Positions 32,712 to 43,352 of a DNA stretch of 64,000 nucleotides are shown piece by piece. Both the position numbers and the translations under genes were made by a program. A model generated the notes under the pieces. The model did not search any database. It had not been told where the DNA came from and was given only the letters and a program-made list of their open reading frames with translations. Each line of letters opens with the position of its first letter. The first letter of the stretch is position 1. Source of the stretch: Thecaphora thlaspeos (lineage: Eukaryota > Basidiomycota > Ustilaginomycetes > Urocystidales > Glomosporiaceae); contig UWYS01000018.1 in the NCBI GenBank assembly GCA_900291925.1, positions 62,001-126,000 of the forward strand. Direction: 5' to 3'.

Positions 32712-33168
32712 GGTCGAGGTGTGCCCGTGTGAGAGGATGCGATGCGATGCGATGCGATGCGATGCGATGCGGTCGGGGCGGGCGGCGGCAAGGTAGGCGT
32801 AGGCGTCTAGCAGGACGAGAGAGAAGCAGTGTAACAGGGCGCGGAGCGAAGGAAGAGGCCGTTGGTGTGCTCTCTTTGCGCTCCCTCCACTTTTTCTCAC
32901 GTGCCGCCTGACGGGGGCTTGCGTGTTTCGGAACCGAACAGCTCCGTCGGTGGTGCGTGCGGCGTGCGCATCCAGCGAGGAATCGAGGGTCTCGGGACTT
33001 GAGGCTGACAGGTGGGGGCGTCCAGCGCGAAAGGGCGCAGAAAGAGGGCAAAAAGCGAGGGAGTTTGAGCTTCCTTTGCCACCACCACCTCCTCACTTGA
33101 CTCTATTCACCCAGCCCCAGCCCCCTCGCGTATCCCCTCGTGTATCTCCTCGACCGCCGCAGTCCACC
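32712..33168. promoter_or_regulatory. Divergent promoter region YTH1 / RLP24
   Basis: This 457-bp region separates the two start codons. It holds (GATGC)7 at 32736-32770, which lies in the probable YTH1 leader. A C-rich pyrimidine leader precedes RLP24 (33090-33168). Both genes serve general RNA/ribosome production, so co-regulation is plausible, but no shared motif was identified. Confidence 0.45.
32736..32770. repeat. (GATGC)7 pentanucleotide repeat
   Basis: Seven perfect tandem copies of GATGC lie 25 bp upstream of the YTH1 start codon. Transcribed from the YTH1 side it reads (GCATC)7, without an ATG, so it adds no upstream start codon. On the + strand each unit contains ATG. Confidence 0.95.
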
Positions 33169-33821
33169 ATGAGGATCGAGCACTGCTTCTTCTGCTCGGC
33201 CCCCTGCTACCCCGGCAAGGGCATCACTTTCGTCCGCAACGATGCCAAGGTCTTCAAGTTCTGCAGGTCCAAGTGCCACAAGAACTTCAAGATGAAGCGC
33301 AACCCCAGAAAGGTTCGCTGGACAAAGGCCTTCCGCAAGGCCGTCGGCAAGGAGATGGCCGTCGACTCCACGCTCGAGTTTGAGAAGAAGCGCAATGTCC
33401 CCGTCCGCTACGACCGGGAGCTCATCCGCACCACCCTCACCGCCATGCAGAGGATGCAGCAGATCAAGACCCGCAGAGAGGTCGCCTTCTACAAGGCCAG
33501 GATGCAGAAGGCTGGTGTCAAGACAAGGGCAAAGGAGGCCGACAGGCTCGCAGTGCACAGGAACGTGCACCTCCGCGACTCGATCGAGGCGTCCAAGAAG
33601 CTCGCCGCCGCACGCTCCTCGGCCGACAAGATCAAGCTTCGCGCAAAGGCAAAGAGCGCCCTCGTCGGTGCTGGAGAGGGCATGTCGATGTAAGTGTCGC
33701 CGGCTGTGCGGGAGGGAGCTCCTTTGACCAGCCTCTCTGATGCGCGGGCTGCTGACCTCGACTGATTCTTCGTTGCTGCCTCGTACCTTGTTGCATCTTC
33801 AGGGGTATGGATATGAGCTAG
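33169..33821 (+). CDS. RLP24: Rlp24, 60S ribosome-assembly factor related to eL24
   Basis: Two exons: 33169-33689 and 33803-33821 (179 aa). The protein starts [19 protein letters not shown], with the treble-clef zinc site C-x2-C...C-x3-C ([10 protein letters not shown]) and the [20 protein letters not shown] stretch characteristic of Rlp24 and not of ribosomal eL24. Rlp24 holds the eL24 position on pre-60S particles and activates the AAA ATPase Drg1/Afg2. The 113-bp intron (GTAAGT...TTCAG) splits the last codons. Splicing changes the end from ...GMSM to ...GMSMGMDMS. Without it the protein would stop at 33693. The C-terminal acidic tail of yeast Rlp24 is absent. Confidence 0.93.
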
Positions 33822-36201
33822 ACAGTCTAGCAGCATCCTTTGGCGATTTGCGACGCTCGAACGTTGGTCACGCTGTGCGGCCATGCCGTATCGGCGTGTC
33901 GTGGATCCGCCGTGGTAGCGTCACCGTCACACGACGGCCACGACTGCACAGGTCTGGACGATTGACCGCTACTCTGTTACTTCGGCGTACTGGACGGAGG
34001 CCACGGATGGATTCACGCTCAGCCGGCTCATCATACGCAGGCCCTGCATCCGCGCACCTCACCACATTCACATCTTCCGTCGGCGGAAGCCCTCTCTCTC
34101 TGCCAACATACCTGAAAACGAGCCTCCAGCTAGACCTCGACGATGCTGCCACGTCGCTCGCCGCGCTTCTCCCGCAGTGAGGCGCCGCAAAGGAGCCGAC
34201 GTTGTCAAGACACGATCCACCCTCGCACGCACACACACACCAGCTCGACCCTCCGGTCTCACTCTCTCTCTCGCTCTCTATATCGCATCTGTTCTCGTCT
34301 GTACTATACAATCCCAAGCCGGTCTCCATCTGTTCACCTTTGCTATTCCGTCGTCTCGATGCTCTGTGCTCGTTCCGCCTTCTCCTGGACTGAGACTTGC
34401 ACCACTGCCGTCAAGTCGTCGTCGCTGAAGCAGAGCAGCTTGCGACATGACGAGACGAGCGAGGCGGGCAATCGCGCTGTCTGTAGACGCCCGATCATCA
34501 GACACCTTTGGACGCAGCGCCTTTGGTACGGGGCTGAGGAGGCAGCGCTCGGTACACCGAGCGCTCTCTTTGCCCTGCCTGCCACTCAACACCGCCACTC
34601 GAGCCACGGACGCCAGAAAACAAGGTCTTTCGTCGGGCTGTCTTCTGTCGGACTGCTTCTACTGTAACGTCCATCCATCCGTCCGACTGTCGGCCCGATC
34701 TGTGTTGGCTTTCTCTTGCGTTCAAACGTCCTTGTCTCGAGCTCTATGTGTAGGTAAGTACTTTACGAACAAGCAGTTACTTGCTACGCAACGCTTACTG
34801 TACCGACACCATATATCGACACTTGCCGACCGCGTCTTGCTGTGCAAGGACAAGGACAAGGACAAGCACCAGTAGCGTACTTGATACAGCAACACCTCAC
34901 AGGCTACTCACCGCCTTGGCAAGACAAGCAGAGAGAGGGATGGAGGGCGAGAGAAGCCGACTTGCAACACAACCTGCAAGCTGCAATTCGTCACCTGTAA
35001 AGGCAGCAGGCCCACCCCTTACACCTACAGTACACAGAGTGAAATAATCTACCGTACAAGGTCGCCACCTTGCTCGGCCTTTCACGGCAAGAGCATGCCT
35101 ATGTCTTGTACTGTACAGTAGCCAAGTAGCAACTGTGCGTCGGACAGAGCTTCGGGCCGTGTCGGTCGACGGTGCAACGCTGCGGCAGAGTACCGTAGAA
35201 GAAAGCAGCTCGACGGTCTATTTGCCTTCTTGCACGGCTGGCTGCATGCTCGAGTATGTGTGTACATCGATGTCGATGCATGGCGTGGCCCAAGTTAAGA
35301 GATCTGGAACAGCGGGAAGAAAAGACGATGTGCTTGCTTGCCTGCTTGCCTGCTTGCTTGCTTGCCTGCTTGCTTGCCTGCTTGCTTGCCTGCTTGCTTG
35401 CCTGCTTGCCTGCTTGCTTGCTTGCCTGCTTGCCTGCTTGCCTGCTTGCTTGCCTGCTTGCCTGCTTGCTTGCCTGCTTGCCTGCTTGCTTGCTTGCCTG
35501 CTTGCGCCGACAGGCTTTGCTGGAGACGGGGCGGAGGAATCTGGAAAATGGTTGCTGCGCCCTTGAGCGGTGCGCGGTGTGCAGCGGGCGGTTGGGGAGA
35601 CGCGGCGTTTGTTTTCGACGACAGCCAAGATACAGTGGCAGACGTTCTGGCTGGGCGAGTCGAGCTCTCTGTTGCGCCTTCTGCAGCCGCGCGTATCGGC
35701 GTTCTGACTACGGAACAGTGCCGATCAGAGACGCCCCCTCCCGGCCGAGAGCAGCAGCGGCCGATGCTTTCCTGAGCCGCTCGCAATCAGGCGGCCCACA
35801 GATGCTTGCAGGCCTGAGTGGCTGGGCGGCAGTGGGGGGCCTGCGTGGCATGACAGCGAGCCCAGAGGCAAGGGCTGCAGCGAGGCGGTCACAGGCAGAT
35901 CGGGGCGCCGAAATGCACGCCTGGACACACGCACATACAGTACAATACATACTCTCTGTACGCCAGCGCCCCAGCATGGACCCTCCCATACAGAGTACAC
36001 ATTATGGGCTGGTGCCCGTGTGCAGGGCGGGCGCGTCTGGGGTGATCGGCCGCCGCACCTGGCTTTATTCTCTCGACGCCGCGCAGCCTCGCCCACCTGC
36101 CTCTGCTCCTCCATCCTCTCTGTCGTCGTCGCCCGCCAGGGCACCCTTTTCTCGTCTTTTGCCTCCGGCTTTGGCATCCCCCCTCCTCACCCCTCCTCGC
36201 C
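33822..36201. other. Gene-empty region with simple repeats
   Basis: About 2.4 kb with no supported gene. Short frames on both strands lack motifs, and long Leu-Ala-Cys-Leu frames around 35340 are artefacts of a tetranucleotide array. The part from 34600 to 35300 is AT-richer than its surroundings, contains GGACAA repeats (34849-34868) and a 12-bp palindrome TACTGTACAGTA near 35106-35119. The 3' part may include the 5' end of the DIRS-like element, but no terminal repeat was found. Confidence 0.5.
35331..35505. repeat. (TGCY)n tetranucleotide array
   Basis: About 175 bp consist of alternating TGCT and TGCC units in irregular order, roughly 43 units. Because 4 is not a multiple of 3, all three frames on one strand read the same Leu/Pro-Ala-Cys-Leu cycle, and the other strand reads Gln/Lys-Ala-Ser-Arg-type cycles. 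This explains all long frames here. Confidence 0.97.
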
Positions 36202-37392
36202 ATGGCTCCCGACGACGACACCACCGACGCTACCACCCGCATTTGCACACTCTGCAGGACCGCCCAAACCGCTCGACCAGTTTGTCCACCGCACCCGTCC
36301 AGACCGCCACGTCGCCACCTGCGTTTCGTACCGCGACGACCGCCGTCGACCTGCTCGCCGCCCCGAGCCTCCCCGTCCGGACCTCAACATCCAGCCCACC
36401 CAGTTTGTCACGGCCTTGACGCTCAACGCGGCCTTGATCGAGATCCGCGGCGCAATCGTGACGGCCGTCAACGCCGTCAACGACCGCATCACCGCGACCG
36501 CTCCTGCGATTGAACAAGCCGCTGCCTCGCCCCAAGAGCCGACCCCCCCTCGGCGCCCCTCAGCAACTCGGCCATCCCTCGCTCGGCGTTGCGCCGCACC
36601 TCGGAAACACCCCGCCACTCGGTACCACGCCTCAGTTCCCCCTCGCTGCGCCACAGGTCGCCGTGCAGCCCGGTGAGTTCGACCGTCAAGCCCCCATCTT
36701 TGAGTGGCTCAACGGCGAGCCGGACCTGGTCGACAAGGTCTACCGCGACGTCCTCCTGCCGCAGGACCTTGTCAAGTTTGCCGACCCGGCGTGGACCCGC
36801 GCCGCCGACGACAGCAGCAGTGCCTACACAGTCGCCGGCGTAGAAGTCGTGCCATCGCAGACGCAGTCCAACGTCTACAAGGCGTTCTTCGAGGCCGTTC
36901 CCAATGTCGGTTTCCTCACCAAGATCTGGCTTGTCTTCTCGAGCCGCCAGCCCCGACTGAGCGCTCGGCCCTGCCCTTGCGTCGTTCTTCTGCAAGATCA
37001 TCGATCTCGAGAGCAAGTACCCTTGGGCTGTCGTCGTCGACTATTTCCTCCGCGTCTGCCGCAAGCGCTTTGGCCGCGCGACATCACAAGAGTGGACGAC
37101 GCGCGACACAGCTGCGCGCAAGGACTGCTTCGAGGGCCTCCTCGCGCGCACCGCCACCGCTCCGTCGACCGCCGCGCCGGCTGGCTCGTCCAACGCCACC
37201 CGCCGTAAGGCGCAGAACCCAGACGCTGCCCGACGCCGTGAGCCCTGCTTCGCCTGGAACAACGGCGCGTGCCCCGGCAACTGCCAGCGCCGCCACGTCT
37301 GCGACCGGTGCTTCCAGAGCGACCACGTCAGCCCCAGCTGCCCCAAAAGGCCGGCCTCGTCGACCAAACCGCCGGCAACCAAGTCGGCCTAA
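36202..37392 (+). pseudogene. DIRS-like gag, frameshifted
   Basis: The ATG at 36202 opens with an N-terminal C-x2-C (RICTLC); the matching part (QFVHRTRPDRHVATC) lies one frame away, so a shift occurred near 36258. The middle part (APIFEWLNGEPDLVDKVYRD, from about 36690) is in another frame. The C-terminal part (KIIDLESKYPWAVVVDYFLR, from about 36990) is in a third, ending with a CCCH-like finger ([17 protein letters not shown]) and a CX2CX4HX4C knuckle ([14 protein letters not shown]), then a stop at 37390. This finger pair is common in gag of fungal DIRS and related elements. Nucleocapsid function is inferred. Confidence 0.75.
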
Positions 37393-37699
37393 CACAGCGC
37401 CCTGCACCCCCGAGTGAGTCGTCGAATCCCCTCAGACTCACCTCTCCCGACTCGCTCGACATCATGCTGCGGGTTGCTCTCCCCGCTGCGGAGTACGGCA
37501 CGGCTTCCCTACCCCTCTCTCTCCCCGCTGCGGAGCAAGGCACGGCTCCTCGCGACCTCACCGCACCGGCAGCTGTGTTGGCAGTACCAGCAGCTGACCG
37601 GTGCCTCGACCTCCTCCTCACACAGCTCGTCGACCCGCTCCCTCCCACCCGGCCCAACACCAGCATTCCCGCCAACCTGTTTGACCCGACCGACGCGCC

Positions 37700-39290
37700 G
37701 GCGCGCCACGGTTCGATGCAGGCGGCGCTGCCGCATTGGGAGCGAGCGCTCGCCACATACCCGGATACCGCTGTCGCGGCGGCGCTGCTAGGCGCGGTGC
37801 GCCACGCACAGCGTCTGCCTCGGCTACACCGGCCCGCTGCAGTCGCAGGGCCGTTTTGAGCGGGTGCACAACCTGCCAATGGACGCCGCGGGCGTCGCTC
37901 ACGTCCAGCGCGAACTCGCCTCGCGCCTCGATGAGGGTCGCCTCACGATTGTCGACCCGGAGGTCGTCAACCTCGTCTGCTCGCCCGTCGGCACCGTCCC
38001 CAAGCCTCACTCCGACAACTTGCGCACCATCCACCACCTGTCGTATCCTCGCCACTCTGGCGCCAACACCCTCCCTTCCATCAACAGCGGCATCGGCGAC
38101 GACTTCACCGCCATCCGCTACGCGGACCTCGCTTGCCTGTTTGACGCCGTGCGCAACCAACGCGGCGCCCTCTGAAGGCCGACCTGACGGACGCGTTCCG
38201 TCACATCGTCGTCGGCAGCCGGCAGGCCCCTTTGCTCGGCTTGACGTTTGACGGTGTGTTCTACCAGGAGAACGCGCTCGCGTTCGGCGGCAAGAGCTCT
38301 CCGTGGCTCTTCAACCTGTTTGCCGAGTTCCTGCATTGGCTCGCCGCTGCCAAGGGCGTCGAAGTTGAGCACTACCTCGATGACTTTTTTTGGCGTGACG
38401 CTGCCCGGCACCGACGCCGCCAAGCCCGTCCGAGTCCTCGCACCTGCGTGCGCCGCGCTCGGCTTCTCTTAACGCCAAGAAGACGTTCCTTGGCCAGACG
38501 CGGCTTGAGGTCCTTGGCGTCGAGGTCGACTCACTTGCCCAGACCGCCGGGATCTCTGCCGCTCGGCGCACGCGCATCCTTGCCGCCATCGACCACCTTT
38601 TGGGCCGACGGGCCGCCACCCTCCTGGACTGGCAGCGCATCGCCGGCCTGCTCCAGTTTGTCACCCTTGTTTTCCCTCTCGGCCGCGCTTTCCTTCGCCG
38701 CCTGTACATGGCGGTGCGCCTGGCCTCGCTCCGCCCAGCCTCGCCACGCCGCGTCCCGCCACAAGCCCGTGCTGAGCTCGTCTGGTGGCGCGACGTCCTC
38801 TCGTCGTGGTGCGGCCGCTCGCTCCTTGAACCCTCGCCGCTGGTTGTCGAGCATGTCTGGACGGACGCCTCTAAACGCGCTTTCGGCGGTCACTGGGGCC
38901 TCATGGCGGCGCCGCGCGGCGTTTTCTCGCGCGAGGTGGCCCGCTGGCATCGCCGGAAGGACATCCGCTTCCTCGAGGCTCTGGCAGTCCTCGAGGCGCT
39001 GCGACGCTTCGCGCCGCACTGGTCCGGCCCTCGTCTCGTCGTCCTATATGTTGACAACACCAACGTCGGGCACGGCCTCCGGTCCGGCTCGTCGCGCGAC
39101 CCCCTCACCCAGACGCTCATCCGCGCCATCTTTGCGCTCTGTTGGGAGCGCGACATCACCCTCCGGCCCATTCGCATAGCATCGGTGGACAACGTCCTTG
39201 CTGACCTACTCTCCCGTCGTCGTTTTGCCGAGCTTGGCCGGTCTTTCCCGCAGGCGCACGCTCTGCTCTTCTCCCCGCCGGCAAACAGCG
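37700..39290 (+). pseudogene. DIRS-like reverse transcriptase and RNase H, frameshifted
   Basis: RT motifs are SPVGTVPKPHSDNLRTIHHL (near 37980-38040), KADLTDAFRHIVV (catalytic Asp, near 38178-38215), FGGKSSPWLFNLF and HYLDDFF (active site, near 38370-38393). Shifts separate them near 37805, 38175, 38393 and 38472. From 38473 one frame reads through the RT thumb and an RNase H: VWTDASKRAFGGHWG, LEALAVLEAL, LYVDNTNVGHGL and ASVDNVLADLLSR give its acidic residues. The same frame continues beyond 39290 over the recombinase, but with Ser/Pro/Ala-rich shadow composition. Reverse transcription of the element is the family role. Confidence 0.85.
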
Positions 39291-39354
39291 CATCTACGCT
39301 GGCGCCTCTCCCTCGTTCTCCGCCAGCCTCGGGTGTACTCCCGCTGCCGCCGCT

Positions 39355-40314
39355 TTGCTCTGGCATGGCCTCGCCGCCAGCACGCGCAAGCGCGGCGACG
39401 GGTCCATCGACCGCTACAGATCGTTCGTCTTCCGTTTCTTTGGCCCAAACACCGCCCCCCTCCCTGCCTCGTGCCTTGAGCTCATCGAGTGGGTCGCCAA
39501 TCTTGTCCAGACGCGGTCCTACCACAGCATCAAGCACGAGCTGTACCATGTCAAGACGTGGCACATCAACCACGGTCTCAGCCATGCCGCCTTCACCGAC
39601 CCTCGTTTCGAGCGCGCCGTCCGCGGCGTCAAGCGCATCCTTGGCATCGAGCCAGCCAAGGCCAAGTTCCCCATCACCCTTCCGCTCCTCCGCGCCCTCG
39701 TCAGCATCTCGACGTGGGACGCCGCCGTCTACACTGCGGCTTACACCGTCGCGTTTGCCTGTTTCCTCCGGTGCGGCGAAGTTGCCTGCAACGACCCCAC
39801 CTTGGCTCCGCCCCTCGCCGTCTCTGCCGTCAGCTGGTATGCCAACTTTGCCATCATCACCATCCCGGCCTCCAAAACCGACCCGTTCCGGCTTGGCGTC
39901 GACGTCTTTGCTCCGCGCGTCGGCGGCCCGGAGTGCCCCTACGCTGCGTTCCAGCGCATCACCCTGGCATCTCGCCACCCGTCCGACCCGCTCTTCGGCC
40001 TCGGCAACGGCCAGCAGCCGCTCTCACGCAGCCGCTTCATCGACACGCTCCGCCGCGCCATCACCCGGCTGGGCGCCAACACGGCCAACTACGCCGGCCA
40101 CTCTTTCTGCTGCGGCGCAGCTACGTGGGCCGCCTCCCTTGGCGTCGATGCCGAGGCAATCAAAATGCTCGGCCGCTGGTCGTCCGACTGCTACAGGCGG
40201 TACATCGACCGCACGGCCTCCGAGCGTTGCGCCCACACTGCATCGTCGCTCTACGCCGCGCGCGACGGCCCTCTCGTCCCGTCCGGGCCGATCTGGCGTG
40301 ACCCGGTCCTATGA
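39355..40314 (+). pseudogene. DIRS-like tyrosine recombinase with missing catalytic Arg
   Basis: An open frame of 320 codons. Motifs are an N-terminal SAM-like domain (STRKRGDGSIDRYRSFVFRF), the first catalytic Arg in FACFLRCGEV, the box-2 region GHSFCCGAATWAASLG where the canonical order is H-x-x-R, LGRWSSDCYRRYIDRT with W and the nucleophile Tyr. The Arg of H-x-x-R is Cys (codon TGC at 40108-40110, one C-to-T step from CGC), as is the next residue. The frame is otherwise intact, so the loss looks like a point change. It would integrate circular DNA copies without target duplication in an active element. Confidence 0.85.
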
Positions 40315-42094
40315 CCCTTTCCTCTCTTCCTTGACCTGACCAGCGTGGGGTCTCCCGCCTCTCGCCGCGACACTGGTGGCGTGCTGGGAGCTCCTCCCGA
40401 GCTCAGGCCCCTCCGGTACCTGCCCGCAACCTATGTTTTCCCCCCCCTCCTCTGGTGTGCCTCTGTCTGTGCGACGGCCGGTCTCGGGGACCGACCTCGA
40501 ACCGCAGCCGCTTCATGGGTTCGATGAGACCCAAGCCAGCCGCCAGCCGCCCACGACGACGGAGCCACCCAACTTGGTCGCCGGTCTTTGAACTGCTACT
40601 GTACGTCGATCGTGTTGGCGATCGGCCGCATCGGATCCAAGCCCGATGGAATCGGACCGATCGGGCTGCGGTCAGTCGCTGACTCGCCGTGGAAGCTGCT
40701 ACCACCAAGCCTAGACCACCTAGGCCTAGGCCTTACGGGTAGAAGCCTTCCGAGACGCCGACGGCGTCCCAAGAGCATCTCAGAGACCCAAGGCACGCTT
40801 GTGGGATTCCCCCAACAAGCTTCGCATCGCCAGCGGGGTCCCTCTGAGGGGAAAAACGAGTGTGCGCTCCGCTGTCGGAGCAGCGCCCAGCCGCTTTCCC
40901 GTCGGCCTCGACTTGCCACCACCGTCATGGAAGTACTGTACTGTATGTACGTAACCTGGCCCACACCTGCCTCGTCGCTGGTGCTGCGTGTCCTGCTGGG
41001 CTGCTGGGCCGCGGCAAGTACGCCAGGACCTCGCTGCCAGTGGTCCCGCTCCCTTACAGCACATCCTGCGTAGGCGAGCAGACAGACAAGCAGCGTTTTC
41101 TAGCGCGCCTGTCAAGTTGATCTGCGCTCCTCGAGCGTCGGTTCATGGTCGATATCAATATATTCCACCAGACCGGCAGAGAGGCACTCCCTTTCCCATG
41201 ACCTCTCCCTGAGGCTAGGTGTGTTTGGTTGCTGCACCCCCAGCGTCTGCAACTGACCCGCAGTCCGGCCCGCTCTGGACCCGGCAAAAGCGTCTCCAAG
41301 AGCCTCCTCCCACTGCACGCAAGAAATCAGCTGCCGTCGCCCACCGTCGCCAGCACCATTGCCGTCGGTACTGTAGTTGGGCTACTGCAGCCGCTACTCT
41401 TCACTACTGTACATGCTACTTTCGCAGGTTCAGGGGTAAACAAGCAGGCCACTGCGGGTCGTTTCTGTCGGGACTACGCTGTCTTGTACCTGTTTCCGCA
41501 TTCACGTTCCGCTTCACCAGCCCCCGCCGGACGTCTGTATGTGTGAGTTCTGCTGGATCCTGCTGGCCCACATCCGACGGCGAATCGAAGGCCGCCGTGA
41601 TGTGCGGTAGGACCGTCGACCCTTGATCCCCGTCCCTTCGCGTCGTCCTGCCTTTCCAGGTCCAGACAACGGAGCCTTTACGGGAGAATGTCGATCTTCC
41701 GCCACACCAGAGTCTGGGCACAAGTCCTCTCTCCGCCATCCCGGCCATATCCCTTGCGAGCACAGAGGGCCGTCAAGGTACATACGCACTCTAAGCACAC
41801 TTCTGTCAGCACCGTACCATGGCCTACTTGTGAAAGGCCCCTGCTGACCGTAGCATCAAACGCTTTGCTCGACTGACCTCGAGATACATACATATAACAA
41901 ACAACGTCGGTCCAGTCCGTCTGGCCGGTGTCACTCCTCCTTGCACATCAGTGTCCCCTCTCCACTTCATACCCAGTCGACCTTACTCGAGCGTATTCAA
42001 TCACCAGCAGCGACACGCGGCCTCCTCTTCGACCCACCGCGACCATCGCTCGACACTCACCTCACCGTTGCCCACCCTGCTCTCACCAACAGCA
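40315..42094. other. Region downstream of the DIRS-like element, no gene supported
   Basis: About 1.8 kb. The first 600 bp may be the 3' end of the element. No coherent gene is seen: frames on both strands are short, Arg/Pro/Ser-rich and motif-free. The words ACTGTAC, TACTGTA and their variants recur (for example 40596-40606, 40931-40946, 41400-41411), also seen in 35040-35120 and 42930. 41880-42094 is probably the promoter and leader of the Zn2Cys6 gene. Confidence 0.45.
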
Positions 42095-42808
42095 ATGAGT
42101 TGCGCACCATCAGGCAGCCGCAGCCCGGTCAGCTTCGACGCCTCCACGTCGAGCCTACCATCATCACGCGCCGGCTCCTCGTCATTTGGCGGCGACCACT
42201 CCGACCGCAACCGCGCCAGGATCGTCATGGCCTGTGTCCACTGCCGCAAGAGGTGCGTCTCCTTGGTCACAGAGCAGGCCTGGGCACGCGGCCAGCCTTT
42301 TCGCCAGGGATCGTCCGAACTGACGTGTCCTCTTCTTGACTTCTGTTCGGCTTTGTTCTGCGCCACAAGGAAGTCAAGGTGCTGTGGTACTCGTCCAATC
42401 TGTGGCCCATGCCATCGCGCCGGCCGATCCTGCCGCTACGAACCAGTCTGTGACAGCGACAGCTGGGCCGCCAAGATGCGCAAGAAGCGTGACCGCCAGC
42501 GCAATGCCGCCAACCACCCGTGGCATGGGGCGACACGACACGATGCGGCGACGCCCGCCCTTGTTTCGTCCGCATGGACCTCGGTGATGCCGCCCAGCCT
42601 CGGATCGAAGCCCGCCGCCTCGTCGTCCAACGCCGCCAGCTCGCCACGGTCGGCGTGCCGGTTCAGCCTGATACGCTGCTCTGCAGTTCCACCACGGCGC
42701 GCAGAACGATGCGTAACCCACCCACTACAGCCATGGCTCCTTACATCCAGATACAGTTGCGTATCACGCCTACCTCTACAACCTGCTGTCCCGCTGCCGT
42801 TGGTGTAG
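42095..42808 (+). CDS. Small Zn2Cys6 (Gal4-type) zinc-cluster protein
   Basis: Exon 1 is 42095-42252; exon 2 starts at 42370 and stays open to 42808 (about 198 aa). The intron is 117 bp with GTGCGT and ACAAG ends. It is a multiple of three, so unspliced reading stays open, but splicing is needed to build the zinc cluster. That cluster then reads MACVHCRKR joined to KSRCCGTRPICGPCHRAGRSC, giving C-x2-C-x6-C-x6-C-x2-C-x6-C. A Ser-rich N-terminus and a basic KMRKKRDRQR follow-up fit DNA binding. No fungal transcription-factor middle domain is seen. The 3' end is unsure: another frame near 42750-42850 (YHAYLYNLL) looks more protein-like, so an additional intron or a frameshift is possible. Confidence 0.6.
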   Translation: MSCAPSGSRSPVSFDASTSSLPSSRAGSSSFGGDHSDRNRARIVMACVHCRKRCVSLVTEQAWARGQPFRQGSSELTCPLLDFCSALFCATRKSRCCGTRPICGPCHRAGRSCRYEPVCDSDSWAAKMRKKRDRQRNAANHPWHGATRHDAATPALVSSAWTSVMPPSLGSKPAASSSNAASSPRSACRFSLIRCSAVPPRRAERCVTHPLQPWLLTSRYSCVSRLPLQPAVPLPLV

Positions 42809-43352
42809 TGGCGGCGCCGTCGTCGTTGCTGCTGCGACCGATACTGCAGGCGCTTTGACAACTAACATGGTCCCATTTGTACCCTTGATCGACTACCAAT
42901 ACACTGCATCCTCTCCCTCCACTGCTACTGTAACATATGTACACACGCCGGGCCCAGCCTGGTATTGCTGCTTGCATGCGGCCCACTCTCGTACGAATCA
43001 CCGCTGCCCAACTGGAAAGAAAAAGGGAAATCGCTTTTCTTCTGAGGCCGTAATGCCATCCGCCCACCCTTCCGGTCTCGTCCAGGCCTATCCCTACCAC
43101 CTCGCGCATCCATCGATTCGAGCCCTTACCACCACCCGCCCATGCGAGACGTCGCAGACCAATTGCACAAACCGCCCTAGCAGCTCCCGCCCCTCCATCA
43201 CCACCACCAGCGACGGGCTCGACTGACTTAGCGTATCACAGTGGTACGCAGCACTGGGTCTCTTTGCCGCGCAGCGCAAGTCGTTTGCCGATACCCTCCG
43301 CGAGTGGGATCCTTGCCTGGCAAAGCGCACCGCCGCCATCATCGCCTCGGCC
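42809..43352. other. Intergenic region upstream of PUS1
   Basis: About 540 bp. The first 50-100 bp may still belong to the Zn2Cys6 gene if its real end lies in another frame. The rest shows AT-richer patches (AACATATGTACAC near 42931) and no gene. It should contain the PUS1 promoter. Confidence 0.4.

Larger units (their letters stand above)
36202..40314 (+). mobile_element. Degenerate DIRS-like tyrosine-recombinase retrotransposon
   Basis: Gag with zinc fingers, a DIRS-type reverse transcriptase, RNase H and a tyrosine recombinase follow in order on the + strand. There is no integrase and no LTR, which is the DIRS-order layout. GC content and codon use resemble the host, unlike the AT-richer copia and Tc1 elements at the window ends. 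At least six frameshifts and a lost catalytic Arg show it cannot move on its own. Split or inverted terminal repeats and an internal complementary region, expected for DIRS elements, were looked for by eye and not found, so the borders given are those of the coding part only. Confidence 0.85.

Noticed and set aside
35331..35505. CRISPR-like array
   Set aside because: Eukaryotic DNA; units are 4 bp with no spacers.
35218..35786. Long Leu-Ala-Cys and Gln-Ala-Ser-Lys frames
   Set aside because: Pure product of the (TGCY)n array, present in all frames.
38600..40339. Continuation of the RNase H frame over the recombinase
   Set aside because: RT/RH and YR overlaps are known in DIRS elements, but beyond about 39290 this frame is Ser/Pro/Ala-rich shadow; the recombinase motifs are in the other frame.
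40596..41411. Recurring ACTGTAC/TACTGTA words as a regulatory code
   Set aside because: Short near-palindromic words scattered in non-coding DNA at 35 kb and 40-43 kb; they may be a property of one repeat family, but number and spacing are too irregular to support a claim by eye.
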